Origin: Nemertoderma westbladi
Taxonomy: Eukaryota > Xenacoelomorpha > Nemertodermatida > Nemertodermatidae
NCBI GenBank assembly: GCA_032718475.1
Contig: JAUCBJ010002021.1
Span: 25,285 to 89,284, forward strand
Length of the DNA: 64,000 nt
Reading direction: 5' to 3'
The position numbers were made by a program, and so were the translations under genes. This document shows positions 31,801 to 42,171 of the stretch, piece after piece; position 1 is the stretch's first letter, and the number at the start of each line of letters is the position of its first letter. The notes under the pieces were generated by a model. The model was not told the origin of the DNA and did no database searches. It saw only the letters and a list, made by a program, of their open reading frames with translations.

Positions 31801-34800
31801 ACTAAATATATTCCGAATTGAATAAAAATGAAATCTAATAAAATCACAGTACTTTTAAATTAGTTGAAAAATTAAAATGGTAAATATCAATTGAAAATTA
31901 ATATTTTTAAAGGGTACATTCATAATAAAAGTAGTTTTTTATATTTGTGTACGCTTACTAACGTTATTTAATGGGTCTGGCTGATGGCATAAGGAAATTA
32001 TAGTTTTGAAATCAAAGGTTACTACTAACTAACCCCAATTAAAAGTTAATACTCAAAGTCAATACTAGTCAATAATAACAAAGTTAATACTATTTATTTA
32101 AATTTCAACGGCGTGGTATCGCAAGCCTGCAGATACTGGGCTCGTTCTCAATGCCACTGCGTGTTCCCCTGAGTTTTACAAACGCGGAGTAATTCAAGGT
32201 ATATTTATTTCATCGCATCTTTAATATACCGCTATTGGGGATGCTAAGAATATGCTTAGTAATAACCAATATACTGATGCTGCGGTCGAGCATGAGCTAG
32301 CCGCAGTTCAAGCCGCTAGGGGGCGTGCAAGTAGTTCTGGGGGCGAGCGGCACCACCAAGGTCCGTAACCCGGTGGACCAGGCAGCTGCTGATGACTAAA
32401 AGCCCATTATCTGTAAGTTTGAGTACCGAGGTCGGGCAACCGATCTGTTTGTTCGAAAGTTGCGTGGACTTATACCCAGGTCTTGCACACGGGCCAGTTC
32501 GGTACGTTTTCACTACGTCTACCCTGCGCCAGTCACTCCCTTCTCTAACAGATCAGATCCCGTCCCGGATATCCTTGCATCTAATGTCGTTTACTCTTTC
32601 TCTTGTCCCTCTTGTACTGTGTGTACTTGTACTCTTGTACTTGTGGGGAATATGTTGGACATACCATCCAACACTTGTTTGAACGCGTTAAGCCCCGTTC
32701 ACATCCAACGGTGCGTGAGCGGTTAAGTAGTCTAACGGTATTGATGCGGTAAGTCAGCCGGTCACTACCCGGAGCTCGTTCACACCCAACGGTACCCACC
32801 GTTGCGGTAACTGATTGTCTATCTGTCGACTGTGAATTCAATAGGAAATTACAGTACATTAATTGTTTTAACATTGTTTAAATGGGCTGCGGTAAATCAC
32901 GCGGTGTACCGTTCCGTTGGATGTGTACGGGCCTTTAGACATCACCAGGATGGGACGGCCAAGGATGGGAGCGAACAGGGTAAGACTGTGCACAACCACA
33001 TCATGACGCACCGCGGCGAGCCCTATACATATTCGCTGACTGACTGGCGTGAATTATTTTAACATTTCAAAGTAATTACTAGACACCCATTGCGGCCAGT
33101 CTTGCAAAAGCTTAAAATGTATTACATTCAAACACACAGGAACGTGAAACAGAAACAGATACAGAAACGTGATTGGCGTAAGTTTGCGGTGCTGCTTCCC
33201 AGTGGTTAGTTACAGACCTCTATTTTCATTTCAATACTCGTTCTGTCTCCCTTTGTAAAATTTCTCTCTAAATTCCCTGGCTTGGCCTCCTGAGAATGCC
33301 TTCAGCTGCGGGACGAAACCTACCGATCAGCTGGCTGCTGTCAGCTGATCACTGATTGCATGCAACGTCTAAGTCTTGTTGCTTTTTAGTTTTTTACATA
33401 CTTTGGTACATACTAACACACCTAGCGGAAAGGTTTTTACTTAAGGTGCTTCATAAATATAAATATAATTCGTATTTATTTAAATATTAATATAATTAAT
33501 TGAATACATTTTTTAACGCTATGGTTTTTAATTATTCTGCTTAATAATTTAATGTTGCTTTCTAGGTAAGAGTGCTAGTAAGCCACCTACTAGATCACCC
33601 GACACTGGAAGAATTCGACCTGAAATACAACAAGATTGGAGACAGTGGGGCCAGAGCTTTGGGTAAACTTATCAACAGACGTAGTTGCCTCACGAAACTT
33701 ATAATCAGAGATAATAAAATAGGACCCCAAGGTAACTAAATATCTTTTATACGAAATAATTAGTTGTTAGTTTAAAAGTTTAGTTGAAATAGAATACCTT
33801 GTAAAAATATATCATTAATATTTCAAAATGATAAAAAACGATAGCTCTAAATCGAGTTGCTTTTCTCTACCAAATTAGACGCCCATGTAAAGAATACTAG
33901 AGATAGAGAACTAGATTGTTCATGTTCGGTCGAAATTTTATTGAATTTTTATACAATGATGATTTTTTTTCCCTTAACCTGTACTAATTCGTTTATTGTT
34001 TTGGTAAGATTCATCCCTTCGGTAACCTGGGTTTATAGTGAAAATCTCGTTATTCTTCCACATTGTGGTAAACTGCAAAGTGAAATATAATTGCAGAAAG
34101 TCGGGGTGTATGTGTGAATTTAAATCATTTATGCAGATTTTAGTGTTACTAACCTAAAATGTGGCGTTGCTTATAATAATAATAATATATGTGACTGTGA
34201 TTATTGATACGCCCTAAATAAATAAATAATACACTATCAGTTAAGGTGGCTGAGTGGGCGCCTAACCAATAAAATCATATCTCCTTAGGTGCTGGTGCTA
34301 TCGGATACGCCATACGCCCTAACTAAGTATACCATATCATATCTCCTTAGGACTGGTGCTATTGGATACGCCCTAACTAAGAATATCATATCTCCTTTAA
34401 GGTGCTGGTGCTATCGGATACGCCTAACCAATAATATCATATCTCCTTAGGTGCTGGTGCTATCGGATACGCCATACGCCCTAACTAAGTATACCATATC
34501 ATATCTCCTTAGGACTGGTGCTATTGGATACGCCCTAACTAAGAATACCATATCTCCTTAGGACTGGTGCTATTGGATACGCCCTAACTAAGAATACCAT
34601 CTCCTTAGGTGCTGGTGCTATCGGATACGCCCTAACTAAGAATATCATATCTCCTTAGGTGCTGGTGCTATCGGATACGCCTAACCAATAATATCATATT
34701 TCCTTAGGTGCTGGTGCTATCGGATACGCCATACGCCCTAACTAAGTATACCATATCATATCTCCTTAGGACTGGTGCTATCGGATACGCCCTAACTAAG

Positions 34801-37800
34801 AATATCATATCTCCTTAGGTGATGGTGCTATCGGATACGCCCTAACTAAGAATATCATATCTCCTTAGGTGCTGGTGCTATCGGATACGCCTAACCAATA
34901 ATATCATATTTCCTTAGGTGCTGGTGCTATCGGATACGCCCTAACTAAGAATATCATATCTCCTTAGGTGATGGTGCTATCGGATACGCCATACGCCCTA
35001 ACTAAGAATACCATATCATATCTCCTTAGGACTGGTGCTATCGGATACGCCATACGCCCTAACTAAGAATATCATATCTCCTTAGGTGCTGGTGCTATCG
35101 GATACGCCCTAACTAAGAATATCATATCTCCTTAGGTGCTGGTGCTATCGGATACGCCTAACCAATAATATCATATTTCCTTAGGTGCTGGTGCTATCGG
35201 ATACGCCCTAACTAAGAATATCATATCTCCTTAGGTGATGGTGCTATCGGATACGCCATACGCCCTAACTAAGAATACCATATCATATCTCCTTAGGACT
35301 GGTGCTATCGGATACGCCATACGCCCTAACTAAGAATATCATATCTCCTTAGGTGCTGGTGCTATCGGATGCGCCCTAACTAAGAATATCATATCTCCTT
35401 AGGTGATGGTGCTATCGGATACGCCATACGCCCTAACTAAGAATACCATATCATATCTCCTTAGGACTGGTGCTATCGGATACGCCATACGCCCTAACTA
35501 AGAATACCATATCTCCTTAGGTGCTGGTGCTATCGGATACGCCTTACCAATAATATCCTATCTCCTTAGGTGCTGGTGCTATCGGATACGCCCTAACTAA
35601 GAATATCATATCTCCTTAGGTGATGGTGCTATCGGATACGCCTTAACTAAGAATATCATATCCCCTTAGGTGCTGGTGCTATCGGATACGCCCTAACTAA
35701 GAATATCATATCTCCTTAGGTGCTGGTGCTATCGGATACGCCTTACCAATAATATCCTATCTCCTTAGGTGCTGGAGCTATCGGATACGCCCTAACTAAG
35801 AATATCATATCTCCTTAGGTGCTGGAGCTATCGGATACGCCCTAACTAAGAATATCATATCTCCTTAGGTGCTGGTGCTATCGGATACGCCTTACCAATA
35901 ATATCCTATCTCCTTAGGTGCTGGAGCTATCGGATACGCCCTAACTGAGAATATCATATCTCCTTAGGTGCTGGTGCTATCGGATACGCCTTACCAATAA
36001 TATCCTATCTCCTTAGGTGCTGGAGCTATCGGATACGCCCTAACTAAGAATATCATATCTCCTTAGGTGCTGGAGCTATCGGATACGCCCTAACTAAGAA
36101 TATCATATCTCCTTAGGTGCTGGTGCTATCGGATACGCCTTACCAATAATATCCTATCTCCTTAGGTGCTGGAGCTATCGGATACGCCCTAACTAAGAAT
36201 ATCATATCTCCTTAGGTGCTGGAGCTATCGGATACGCCCTAACTAAGAATATCATATCTCCTTAGGTGCTGGTGCTATCGGATACGCCTTACCAATAATA
36301 TCCTATCTCCTTAGGTGCTGGAGCTATCGGATACGCCCTAACTAAGAATATCATATCTCCTTAGGTGCTGGTGCTATCGGATACGCCCTATCTAAGAATA
36401 TCATATCTCCTTAGGTGCTGGTGCTATCGGATACGCCTTACCAATAATATCCTATCTCCTTAGGTGCTGGAGCTATCGGATACGCCCTAACTAAGAATAT
36501 CATATCTCCTTAGGTGCTGGAGCTATCGGATACGCCCTAACTAAGAATATCATATCTCCTTAGGTGCTGGTGCTATCGGATACGCCTTACCAATAATATC
36601 CTATCTCCTTAGGTGCTGGAGCTATCGGATACGCCCTAACTAAGAATATCATATCTCCTTAGGTGCTGGTGCTATCGGATACGCCTTACCAATAATATCC
36701 TATCTCCTTAGGTGCTGGAGCTATCGGATACGCCCTAACTAAGAATATCATATCTCCTTAGGTGCTGGTGCTATCGGATACGCCCTAACTAAGAATATCA
36801 TATCTCCTTAGGTGCTGGTGCTATCGGATACGCCTTACCAATAATATCCTATCTCCTTAGGTGCTGGAGCTATCGGATACGCCCTAACTAAGAATATCAT
36901 ATCTCCTTAGGTGCTGGTGCTATCGGATACGCCTTACCAATAATATCCTATCTCCTTAGGTGCTGGAGCTATCGGATACGCCCTAACTAAGAATATCATA
37001 TCTCCTTAGGTGCTGGTGCTATCGGATACGCCCTAACTAAGAATATCATATCTCCTTAGGTGCTGGTGCTATCGGATAAGCCCTAACTAAGAATATCATA
37101 TCTCCTTAGGTGCTGGTGCTATCGGATACACCCTAACTAAGAATATCATCTATCCTTAGGTGCTGGAGCTATCGGATAAGCCCTAACTAAGAATATCATA
37201 TCCCCATAGGTGATGGTGCTATTGGATACGCCTTAACTAAGAATATCATATCTCCTTAGGTGCTGGTGCTATCGGATACGCCTTACCAATAATATCCTAT
37301 CTCCTTAGGTGCTGGAGCTATCGGATACGCCCTAACTAAGAATATCATATCTCCTTAGGTGCTGGAGCTATCGGATAAGCCCTAACTAAGAATATCATAT
37401 CTCCTTAGGTGCTGGTGCTATCGGATACGCCCTAACTAAGAATATCATATCTCCTTAGGTGATGGTGCTATCGGATACGCCTTAACTAAGAATATCATAT
37501 CCCCTTAGGTGCTGGTGCTATCGGATACGCCCTAACTAAGAATATCATATCTCCTTTGGTGCTGGAGCTATCGGATACGCCCTAACTAAGAATACCATCT
37601 CCTTAGGTGCTGGTGCTATCGGATACGGCCTAACTAAGAATATCATATCTCCTTTGGTGCTGGAGCTATCGGATACGCCCTAACTAAGAATATCATATCT
37701 CCTTAGGTGCTGGAGCTATCGGATAAGCCCTAACTAAGAATACCATCTCCTTAGGTGCTGGTGCTATCGGATACGGCCTAACTAAGAATATCATATATCC

Positions 37801-40800
37801 TTAGGTGCTGGTGCTATCGGATACGCCCTAACTAAGAATATCATATCTCCTTAGGTGCTGGAGCTATCGGATAAGCCCTAACTAAGAATACCATCTCCTT
37901 AGGTGCTGGTGCTATCGGATACGGCCTAACTAAGAATATCATATATCCTTAGGTGCTGGTGCTATCGGATACGCCCTAACTAAGAATATCATATCTCCTT
38001 AGGTGCTGGTGCTATCGGATACGCCATACGCCCTAACTAAGAATACCATCTCCTTAGGTGCTGGTGCTATCGGATACGGCCTAACTAAGAATATCATCTA
38101 TCCTTAGGTGCTGGTGCTATCGGATACGCCCTAACTAAGAATATCATATCCCCTTAGGTGCTGGTGCTATCGGATACGCCCTAACTAAGAATATCATATC
38201 TCCTTAGGTGCTGGTGCTATCGGATACGCCTTACCAATAATATCCTATCTCCTTAGGTGCTGGAGCTATCGGATACGCCCTAACTAAGAATATCATATCT
38301 CCTTAGGTGCTGGTGCTATCGGATACGCCTTACCAATAATATCCTATCTCCTTAGGTGCTGGAGCTATCGGATACGCCCTAACTAAGAATATCATATCTC
38401 CTTAGGTGCTGGAGCTATCGGATACGCCCTAACTAAGAATATCATATCTCCTTAGGTGCTGGTGCTATCGGATACGCCTTACCAATAATATCCTATCTCC
38501 TTAGGTGCTGGAGCTATCGGATACGCCCTAACTAAGAATATCATATCTCCTTAGGTGCTGGTGCTATCGGATACGCCCTAACTAAGAATATCATATCTCC
38601 TTAGGTGCTGGTGCTATCGGATACGCCTTACCAATAATATCCTATCTCCTTAGGTGCTGGAGCTATCGGATACGCCCTAACTAAGAATATCATATCTCCT
38701 TAGGTGCTGGTGCTATCGGATACGCCTTACAAATAATATCCTATCTCCTTAGGTGCTGGAGCTATCGGATACGCCCTAACTAAGAATATCATATCTCCTT
38801 AGGTGCTGGAGCTATCGGATACGCCCTAACTAAGAATATCATATCTCCTTAGGTGCTGGTGCTATCGGATACGCCTTACCAATAATATCCTATCTCCTTA
38901 GGTGCTGGAGCTATCGGATACGCCCTAACTAAGAATATCATATCTCCTTAGGTGCTGGTGCTATCGGATACGCCCTAACTAAGAATATCATATCTCCTTA
39001 GGTGCTGGTGCTATCGGATACGCCTTACCAATAATATCCTATCTCCTTAGGTGCTGGAGCTATCGGATACGCCCTAACTAAGAATATCATATCTCCTTAG
39101 GTGCTGGAGCTATCGGATACGCCCTAACTAAGAATATCATATCTCCTTAGGTGCTGGTGCTATCGGATACGCCTTACCAATAATATCCTATCTCCTTAGG
39201 TGCTGGAGCTATCGGATACGCCCTAACTAAGAATATCATATCTCCTTAGGTGCTGGTGCTATCGGATACGCCTTACCAATAATATCCTATCTCCTTAGGT
39301 GCTGGAGCTATCGGATACGCCCTAACTAAGAATATCATATCTCCTTAGGTGCTGGAGCTATCGGATAAGCCCTAACTAAGAATATCATATCTCCTTAGGT
39401 GCTGGTGCTATCGGATACACCCTAACTAAGAATATCATCTATCCTTAGGTGCTGGAGCTATCGGATAAGCCCTAACTAAGAATATCATATCCCCATAGGT
39501 GATGGTGCTATTGGATACGCCTTAACTAAGAATATCATATCTCCTTAGGTGCTGGTGCTATCGGATACGCCTTACCAATAATATCCTATCTCCTTAGGTG
39601 CTGGAGCTATCGGATACGCCCTAACTAAGAATATCATATCTCCTTAGGTGCTGGAGCTATCGGATAAGCCCTAACTAAGAATATCATATCTCCTTAGGTG
39701 CTGGTGCTATCGGATACGCCCTAACTAAGAATATCATATCTCCTTAGGTGATGGTGCTATCGGATACGCCTTAACTAAGAATATCATATCCCCTTAGGTG
39801 CTGGTGCTATCGGATACGCCCTAACTAAGAATATCATATCTCCTTTGGTGCTGGAGCTATCGGATACGCCCTAACTAAGAATACCATCTCCTTAGGTGCT
39901 GGTGCTATCGGATACGGCCTAACTAAGAATATCATATCTCCTTTGGTGCTGGAGCTATCGGATACGCCCTAACTAAGAATATCATATCTCCTTAGGTGCT
40001 GGAGCTATCGGATAAGCCCTAACTAAGAATACCATCTCCTTAGGTGCTGGTGCTATCGGATACGGCCTAACTAAGAATATCATATATCCTTAGGTGCTGG
40101 TGCTATCGGATACGCCCTAACTAAGAATATCATATCTCCTTAGGTGCTGGAGCTATCGGATAAGCCCTAACTAAGAATACCATCTCCTTAGGTGCTGGTG
40201 CTATCGGATACGGCCTAACTAAGAATATCATATATCCTTAGGTGCTGGTGCTATCGGATACGCCCTAACTAAGAATATCATATCTCCTTAGGTGCTGGAG
40301 CTATCGGATAAGCCCTAACTAAGAATACCATCTCCTTAGGTGCTGGTGCTATCGGATACGGCCTAACTAAGAATATCATCTATCCTTAGGTGCTGGTGCT
40401 ATCGGATACGCCCTAACTAAGAATATCATATCTCCTTAGGTGCTATGGTGCTATCGGATACGCCCTAACTAAGAATATCATATCTCCTTAGGTGCTGGTG
40501 CTATCGGATACGCCCTAACTAAGAATATCATCTATCCTTAGGTGCTGGTGCTATCGGATACGCCCTAACTAAGAATATCATATCTCCTTAGGTGCTGGTG
40601 CTATCGGATACGCCCTAACTAAGAATATCCTATCTCCTTAGGTGCTGGTGCTATCGGATACGCCCTAACTAAGAATATCATATCTCCTTAGGTGCTGGTG
40701 CTATTGGATACACCCTAACTAAGAATATCATATCTCCTTAGGTGCTGGTGCTATCGGATACGCGCTAACTAAGAATATCATCTATCCTTAGGTGCTGGTG

Positions 40801-42092
40801 CTATCGGATACGCCCTAACTAAGAATATCATATCCCCTTAGGTGCTGGTGCTATCGGATACGCCCTAACTAAGAATATCATATCCCCTTAGGTGCTGGTG
40901 CTATCGGATACGCCCTAACTAAGAATATAATATCCCCTTAGGTGCTGGTGCTATCGGATACGCCCTAACTAAGAATATCATATCTCTTTAGGTGCTGGTG
41001 CTATTGGATACGCCCTAACCAAGAATACCACTCTCCTAACGCTCGACATGCGACTTAACCATATTGGAGACGAAGGCTGCCAACACATATGCAAAGCGTT
41101 GCTTAGCAATAATGTACTGGTTGATTTGAACTTAGCCTCCAATCAGATTTGCGAACAGTCGGCACCTTTCATCGCTCAGATGTTATTACAGGTAACAAAT
41201 AAATGCCCGTGATTGTGTGGTTACAACACCGGTTGAGAGTTGTTACAACACTGCGTGTCTGGTTACAAAATTTGTCCACAGCCTTGGAAGAAATAGCATT
41301 GCGGTTAATGAAAAGATTTTTGATCAAACGAACATGTTAGGCTACTCTCAACCCTTTCCAAGTAATTATTAACTTGTGACAACTTGGAATTTGGACCAAA
41401 TTTGGGATAAGTCACAAAATATTGTGATCGTTATTTCAACGCGATTGCTGATAATTTTTAATTGTTTTTCTAATAATAGAACTCAACTGTGGAATACTTG
41501 GACTTAACTTGTAATAAGATCGGCGCCGATGGTGGTAAACAACTTCAAGAAGCCATGGAAGAAAACTCAACTTTAATTGGTTTGGATCTTAGGTTAACTG
41601 GTAAGTAACTAGGTTAACTGGTAAGTTCATACATAAGCTTACTAAAATAACGTTACAAACAATTCACTCGTAAAAGCTTTTTAATGTTATTGTGTGAAGA
41701 CATTTTGCGATATCGAAATATATCCTTTACCATTATTTCTCTCTTCACTGTATTGCTTAGTCTCTTGAGTAAGCGTCCCGTGAGTCGCGCCCGTAAGCTA
41801 CGCGACCAGCTGACCGGTTTACTCTAGTTTAAGGTTTACTTAAGTCGCCTATAATGTGTTTCTTATTAATCATCTTTCAGACGCGGGCCAAGAAAGCGAA
41901 TTCACGATCCAACAGATCCTGCACCACAACCAGAATATAAAGAACTCCAAACTAATACAAGAGATGCTGGATTCTGGCTCGATTTGGCCACAAAAACACC
42001 GATCATCTCTAGCAGCTGCTACGAGAACGGGCGGTCTCATATCTCCCATGGCTGATTTCACCGGGAACAGTGTTGTTCAATCACTAGCTTAG
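25712..42092 (+). CDS. TCTE1: dynein regulatory complex subunit 5 (DRC5/TCTE1), nine exons
   Basis: Exons at 25712-25808, 27078-27301, 28866-29087, 31170-31373, 31483-31623, 33566-33731, 40992-41191, 41480-41600 and 41881-42092 all have GT/AG borders and join in phase to 528 codons; the vertebrate protein is about 500. Recognition rests on MRRIIAEDPEWTLATVP, SYWKRCCKARWPVC, TYVRRLDIKQLLPPIK and a C-terminal run of leucine-rich repeats (LEEFDLKYNKIGDSG, LLTLDMRLNHIGDEG, VEYLDLTCNKIGADG). The family is a subunit of the nexin-dynein regulatory complex linking axonemal doublets and is needed for normal ciliary and sperm-flagellar beating. The introns hold many transposon pieces, and intron 6 is an acceptor-derived minisatellite. 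RFX X-box-like sites lie in intron 3. An AATAAA follows at 42166. The exon model is my own and is not supported by transcripts. Confidence 0.9.
26089..26303. mobile_element. GCCCATGTGAAGAATACCAGG MITE copy, in TCTE1 intron 1
   Basis: Starts GCCCATGTGAAGAATACCAG and ends CTGGTATTCTACACATGGGG, inverted termini of about 22 bp. The same family occurs at 20410, 33881 and 58645, and a fragment of its interior occurs inverted near 26770-26800. Confidence 0.7.
26987..27065 (+). repeat. tandem repeat of a ~19-bp pyrimidine-rich unit before TCTE1 exon 2
   Basis: Four to five copies of TTTATTTACCTTGGTTACC stand directly before the polypyrimidine tract and acceptor of exon 2 (AG at 27076-27077). Confidence 0.75.
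27078..27301 (+). CDS. TCTE1: TCTE1 exon 2
   Basis: Acceptor CTCCCCAG|TTGCC, entered in phase 1. Encodes a low-complexity acidic stretch, then MRRIIAEDPEWTLATVPMLS and HIVANFATNPILDDL, a conserved N-terminal block of DRC5. Donor AAG|GTTAGA, phase 0. Confidence 0.88.
27880..28240 (-). pseudogene. RTE-like LINE remnant (C-terminus), in TCTE1 intron 2
   Basis: On the minus strand, FLYGSETWTLTNSLEQRIDG, LLRAALNISWRQHMTN and RLRFSGHCWRSKD, followed by a GrPxTYIDQL-like tail, are the C-terminal landmarks of RTE-type LINE ORF2. The frame breaks near 27986. RT motifs are absent, so it is 5'-truncated. Confidence 0.75.
28738..28865 (+). repeat. two tandem decoy copies of the TCTE1 exon-3 acceptor junction
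   Basis: A 64-bp unit covering the pyrimidine tract, the AG and the first ~45 bases of exon 3 occurs three times, with junctions at 28738, 28802 and 28866. The third is taken as the real exon because only it continues into conserved coding sequence. The second junction is identical to the true one (CATCCTAG|GTACTTCGAC). Confidence 0.8.
28866..29087 (+). CDS. TCTE1: TCTE1 exon 3
   Basis: Begins GTACTTCGA after CATCCTAG, phase 0. Encodes IPLAVTAPLVGDESYWKRCC, then KARWPVCNPTDYQGSFKIML and LFQKYIEDLIENYVP, the most diagnostic DRC5 region. Donor GACGAG|GTATTT. Confidence 0.9.
29574..30013 (+). promoter_or_regulatory. cluster of RFX X-box-like motifs in TCTE1 intron 3
   Basis: GTTATTATGACAAC (29843-29856) and GTTACCATGACAAC (30000-30013) fit the X-box consensus GTHNYYATRRNAAC. 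GTTACCATGGTTAC (29574) and GTTACCCTGGTAAC (29700) are near matches. They lie in a degenerate repeat of about 130-160 bp. RFX factors control ciliary genes, and TCTE1 is ciliary, so function is plausible but unproven. Confidence 0.35.
30433..30491. repeat. interspersed repeat fragment shared with 56558-56628
   Basis: Both share GGAGCAGGTT, then CAGAGG and GGGGGAA, then CAAAACAATAAAC. They are probably the ends of one unnamed element family. Confidence 0.5.
31170..31373 (+). CDS. TCTE1: TCTE1 exon 4
   Basis: Acceptor TCTTTTAG|GTCCTC. Encodes TYVRRLDIKQLLPPIKELP, the start of the LRR-bearing part, then an acidic serine-rich linker. Donor TACCAG|GTGAAT, phase 0. Confidence 0.9.
31483..31623 (+). 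CDS. TCTE1: TCTE1 exon 5
   Basis: Acceptor TTTTTTAG|GTGAAAG. Encodes CGMNFEWNLFIFTGRDCQLL and LNSCRTLKRLCIHHSKVDCD, the entry into the LRR array. Donor GATAAG|GTGAGA. Confidence 0.88.
32430..32688 (+). pseudogene. Penelope-like element fragment with GIY-YIG remnant
   Basis: Reads ASNVVYSFSCPSC in one frame (near 32574-32620), then CTCGEYVGHTIQHLFERV after a shift, matching the Cys-x-x-Cys and YVG core of the GIY-YIG endonuclease at the C-terminus of Penelope-like retroelements. RT is absent. It lies in TCTE1 intron 5, and a MITE abuts its right end. Confidence 0.6.
32690..32938. mobile_element. MITE with CCCGTTCACATCCAACGG-type termini
   Basis: The left end GCCCCGTTCACATCCAACGG and the right end CCGTTGGATGTGTACGGGC are inverted. 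The motif CGTTCACACCCAACGG also recurs inside. No target duplication was confirmed. Confidence 0.55.
33566..33731 (+). CDS. TCTE1: TCTE1 exon 6 (leucine-rich repeats)
   Basis: Acceptor TTTCTAG|GTAAGAGTG; the exon itself begins with a donor-grade GTAAGA. Encodes LEEFDLKYNKIGDSGARALG and LTKLIIRDNKIGPQ, NLRC/RNH-type leucine-rich repeats. Donor CAAG|GTAACT, phase 1. Confidence 0.9.
33881..34067. mobile_element. GCCCATGTGAAGAATACCAGG MITE copy, diverged, in TCTE1 intron 6
   Basis: Starts GCCCATGTAAAGAATACTAG and keeps the interior CTGTACTAATTCGTTTATTG block shared with the copies at 20410 and 26089. Confidence 0.55.
34270..40991 (+). repeat. 6.7-kb minisatellite built from the TCTE1 exon-7 splice acceptor junction
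   Basis: About 130 units, mostly 49-50 bp with some of 57-65 bp. Each contains a pyrimidine stretch, TAG, and GTGCTGGTGCTATCGGATAC plus following bases, copies of the last intron bases and first ~36 coding bases of exon 7 (GAGAIGYALTKN). The array fills intron 6 right up to the real exon at 40992. Variants (CTTACCAATAATATCC, GGATAAGCC, GGATACGGCC, CCATACGCC) alternate in patterns. The block near 37080-38100 recurs near 39370-40390, offset about 2,289 bp. In a typical 50-bp unit the acceptor's TAG is in frame with the exon. Confidence 0.95.
40992..41191 (+). CDS. TCTE1: TCTE1 exon 7 (leucine-rich repeats)
   Basis: The last junction of the array is taken as the true start because only it continues into LLTLDMRLNHIGDEGCQHIC and LVDLNLASNQICEQSAPFIA. 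Entered in phase 1. Donor TTACAG|GTAACA, phase 0. ACTCTCCTAACG at about 41029-41040 inside the exon resembles the acceptor ATCTCCTTAGG. Confidence 0.9.
41480..41600 (+). CDS. TCTE1: TCTE1 exon 8 (leucine-rich repeat)
   Basis: Acceptor TAATAATAG|AACTCA. Encodes VEYLDLTCNKIGADGGKQLQ and LIGLDLRLT. Donor AACTG|GTAAGT, phase 1; the 20 bp AGGTTAACTGGTAAGTAACT spanning the donor is tandemly repeated (41591-41610, again from 41611). Confidence 0.9.
41881..42092 (+). CDS. TCTE1: TCTE1 exon 9 and stop
   Basis: Acceptor ATCTTTCAG|ACGCGG. Encodes the C-terminal helix (ESEFTIQQILHHNQNIKNSK) and a Ser/Thr-rich tail ending VVQSLA, then TAG at 42090-42092. Confidence 0.85.
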
Positions 42093-42165
42093 TTGATGCC
42101 ATGTTGATTTGGTTTCGGAACATTTCAAATTCAAATACTCATCGCTTGTATTTCTATATTATTGT

Positions 42166-42171
42166 AATAAA
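42166..42171 (+). terminator. poly(A) signal AATAAA of TCTE1
   Basis: AATAAA 74 bases past the stop codon, in an AT-rich 3' UTR. Confidence 0.6.

Noticed and set aside
34270-40991. CRISPR-like array (regular ~50-bp repeats)
   Set aside because: Units are repeated in full with no unique spacers, contain the exon-7 junction, and lie in an animal intron.
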